Origin: Desulfocicer vacuolatum DSM 3385
GTDB taxonomy: Bacteria; Desulfobacterota; Desulfobacteria; Desulfobacterales; Desulfobacteraceae
Direction of reading: 5' to 3'
Assembly (NCBI RefSeq): GCF_900176365.1
Contig: NZ_FWXY01000002.1
Location: 248,001 to 312,000, forward strand
DNA length: 64,000 bases
Shown here: positions 62,895-64,000 of the stretch, in pieces
Layout of the letters: each line of letters begins with the position of its first letter
Position numbering within the stretch: position 1 is the stretch's first letter
Notes under the pieces: model-generated
What the model was told of the DNA's origin: nothing
The model's database searches: none
What the model saw: the letters and a program-made list of their open reading frames with translations, nothing else
Program-made: the position numbers and the translations under genes

Positions 62895-62969
62895 AAGAAG
62901 AAATATAAAATAAAAAAAACAGGTGTCAAGGGGAAGAGTAAAGGCTTTGAAACAAAAAGGTATCCATCA

Positions 62970-63584
62970 TCACGGTATCAGTTTATGGCTGTATATTTCT
63001 GCGGTAATGCGGGTAACTTTCAAAATATGCTCACGGATCTGGGTTTTATCTTTACCGGCATAATTGCGATAACTCATTATAATACCGCTTAATGCACCGA
63101 TAAAAGACTGGGCATAGAGGCGGACATTTTCCTTAACCCCATACCGTTCCAGGATGCGTGAAAACCCGTCAAAAAAAATCCGGGTCACGGCACCAAACTC
63201 TTTTAAAGCCTGGTCATCCATGTTGTCTTTTAACATAATATAGGTCATCATCTGAAAAGTGGATTCATTTTGTATTAAATGGTCAACATAGGTAACAGCA
63301 AAGTCTTCAATGGTGGCAGGGGCGTCCTTTTTTACCATACCTTCAAAGGCCTTACTCACCGAAGAGATGTCCTGGATAAAAGCTTCCACAAACAGCTCTT
63401 CCTGGCTGGGAAAATACCGGTACAAGGTGGCAGGGGAAACCCCGGCTTCATCTGCAACATCCCGCATTCCCACATCATAAAAAGGTTTTTTGGCAAACAG
63501 GGCCAAGGCCGATTCAATGATGATCTGCTTTCTGGCTTCCCGCTCCTTCTCTTTTAAAGAAGCGAACTTTGATTCCGTATTCAC
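62970..63584 (-). CDS. TetR/AcrR-family transcriptional regulator
   Basis: The 204-residue protein has an N-terminal helix-turn-helix (about 20-65; ALALFAKKPFYDVGMRDVAD, then AGVSPATLYRYFPSQEELF) and a C-terminal ligand domain with FDGFSRILERYGVKENVRLY. The frame begins with GTG at 63584, 10 nt after AGGAG. Its target is unknown. An inverted repeat GTTG-TT-CAAC at about 63649-63658 upstream could be an operator. The neighbour downstream is the repeat and moxR. Confidence 0.9.
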   Translation of the reverse strand: MNTESKFASLKEKEREARKQIIIESALALFAKKPFYDVGMRDVADEAGVSPATLYRYFPSQEELFVEAFIQDISSVSKAFEGMVKKDAPATIEDFAVTYVDHLIQNESTFQMMTYIMLKDNMDDQALKEFGAVTRIFFDGFSRILERYGVKENVRLYAQSFIGALSGIIMSYRNYAGKDKTQIREHILKVTRITAEIYSHKLIP

Positions 63585-63663
63585 TAAAAAAAATCTCCTG
63601 TTTTTTTAAATCTCAAATTTCATTGTGGCCGACAACGCTTTCATGTCAGTTGTTCAACACTTT

Positions 63664-63745
63664 TTATAACCGCCACGGGCAGACATTGTTCTGATTTCGG
63701 CCTGCCCACAACAAAGCATAAAAAATTTCCCCTAATTCATTTAAA
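63664..63745 (+). repeat. Solo B-module repeat upstream of the tetR gene
   Basis: TTATAACCGCCACGGGCAGA through CGGCCTGCCCACAACAAAGC is a clear first half; the GAAATAC/GTATTTC half has decayed. It lies about 80 nt upstream of the regulator start. Confidence 0.75.
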
Positions 63746-63776
63746 AACCTGATCATCAATTGATAGGGGTATTGTG

Positions 63777-63917
63777 ATGTGTAAACAACTATCATGCCTT
63801 TCTGGCGGGCACAAGAAAAATTTGGATCAAATGGTCAGGCAGATTGCCAGATTCTCTGACAAAAAAACATCCCCTCGGTACAAAATTGAGAGCGTTGACC
63901 TTTTTAAACCATATTGA
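63777..63917 (+). CDS. Possible small ORF (46 aa) near the right edge
   Basis: The ATG at 63777 opens 46 codons with balanced residue use, starting MCKQLSCLSGGHKKN and ending LFKPY. There is AGGGGT about 8 nt upstream (63765-63770). I do not recognise the product; it could be a genuine small protein, a gene relic or chance. The rest of 63918-64000 shows nothing. Confidence 0.25.
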   Translation: MCKQLSCLSGGHKKNLDQMVRQIARFSDKKTSPRYKIESVDLFKPY

Positions 63918-64000
63918 TATAGAATTCTCACATCTTCCCAATTTTGTTTCAGCCGGAATCAAAACCCATTGCTGAAATTTTTAAAATACAACAACTGCTA

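Noticed and set aside
2251-63745. CRISPR array
   Set aside because: The repeats are dispersed kilobases apart, 80-330 bp long and in both orientations; there are no regular spacers and no cas genes.

Overview
The window looks like a chromosomal segment of a Desulfobacterota bacterium close to Desulfobacteraceae. This is inferred from gene content and order, not from a search: the hslVU-argBDFGH array, a large 115-kDa-class glutamate dehydrogenase, an AmmeMemoRadiSam protein A, a Gram-negative type II secretion operon, PilY1/minor-pilin clusters and a MoxR/Bat operon. Nearly all genes lie on the minus strand. The plus-strand exceptions are the glutamate dehydrogenase, a decayed insertion sequence, a coiled-coil gene with a PilB/GspE-type ATPase, and a partial CBS-domain gene at the left edge.

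Layout: 3-113 CBS-domain tail; 387-2193 AMMECR1-type protein and a receiver-PP2C phosphatase; 2599-5754 glutamate dehydrogenase; 5857-7639 a membrane/TPR protein and a YidD-like protein; 7678-18941 a type II secretion operon transcribed gspG-H-I-J-K-L-M-N-C-D-E with no gspF; 19180-19344 tRNA-Cys and tRNA-Gly with a clear promoter and terminator; 19429-20647 transaldolase and folK; 20961-29539 a small lipoprotein, argH, argG, argF, argD, argB, hslU and hslV; 30135-31028 a Xer recombinase; 31229-33789 a UDG-fold protein, coaBC and a lipoprotein; 34058-42364 and 44413-50645 two tandem sets of minor pilins plus PilY1, separated by an ISKra4-like element (42848-44336); 51226-53791 coiled-coil protein and ATPase; 53788-62548 a Bat operon (moxR, DUF58, DUF4381-like, batA, batB-batC fusion, batD-batE fusion); 62970-63584 a TetR regulator.

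The most unusual content is a modular family of non-coding repeats scattered between genes. Module A is a GC-rich palindrome of about 83 bp with a 20-bp stem and a conserved centre. Module B is an 80-90 bp double hairpin. They occur alone or joined through a fixed linker (B-A, A-B, B-A-B) at fourteen places, many of them inside co-directional gene arrays (gspI/gspJ, argB/argD, folK/lipoprotein, hslV/xerC, batBC/batDE, yidD/TPR gene). The arms of A show a paired T:A to C:G change between copies, so structure appears to be maintained. Other structured non-coding DNA includes a 29-bp-arm inverted repeat beside xerC, a REP-like 31-bp hairpin beside batBC, and a 19-mer shared by the 3' flanks of argH and batBC.
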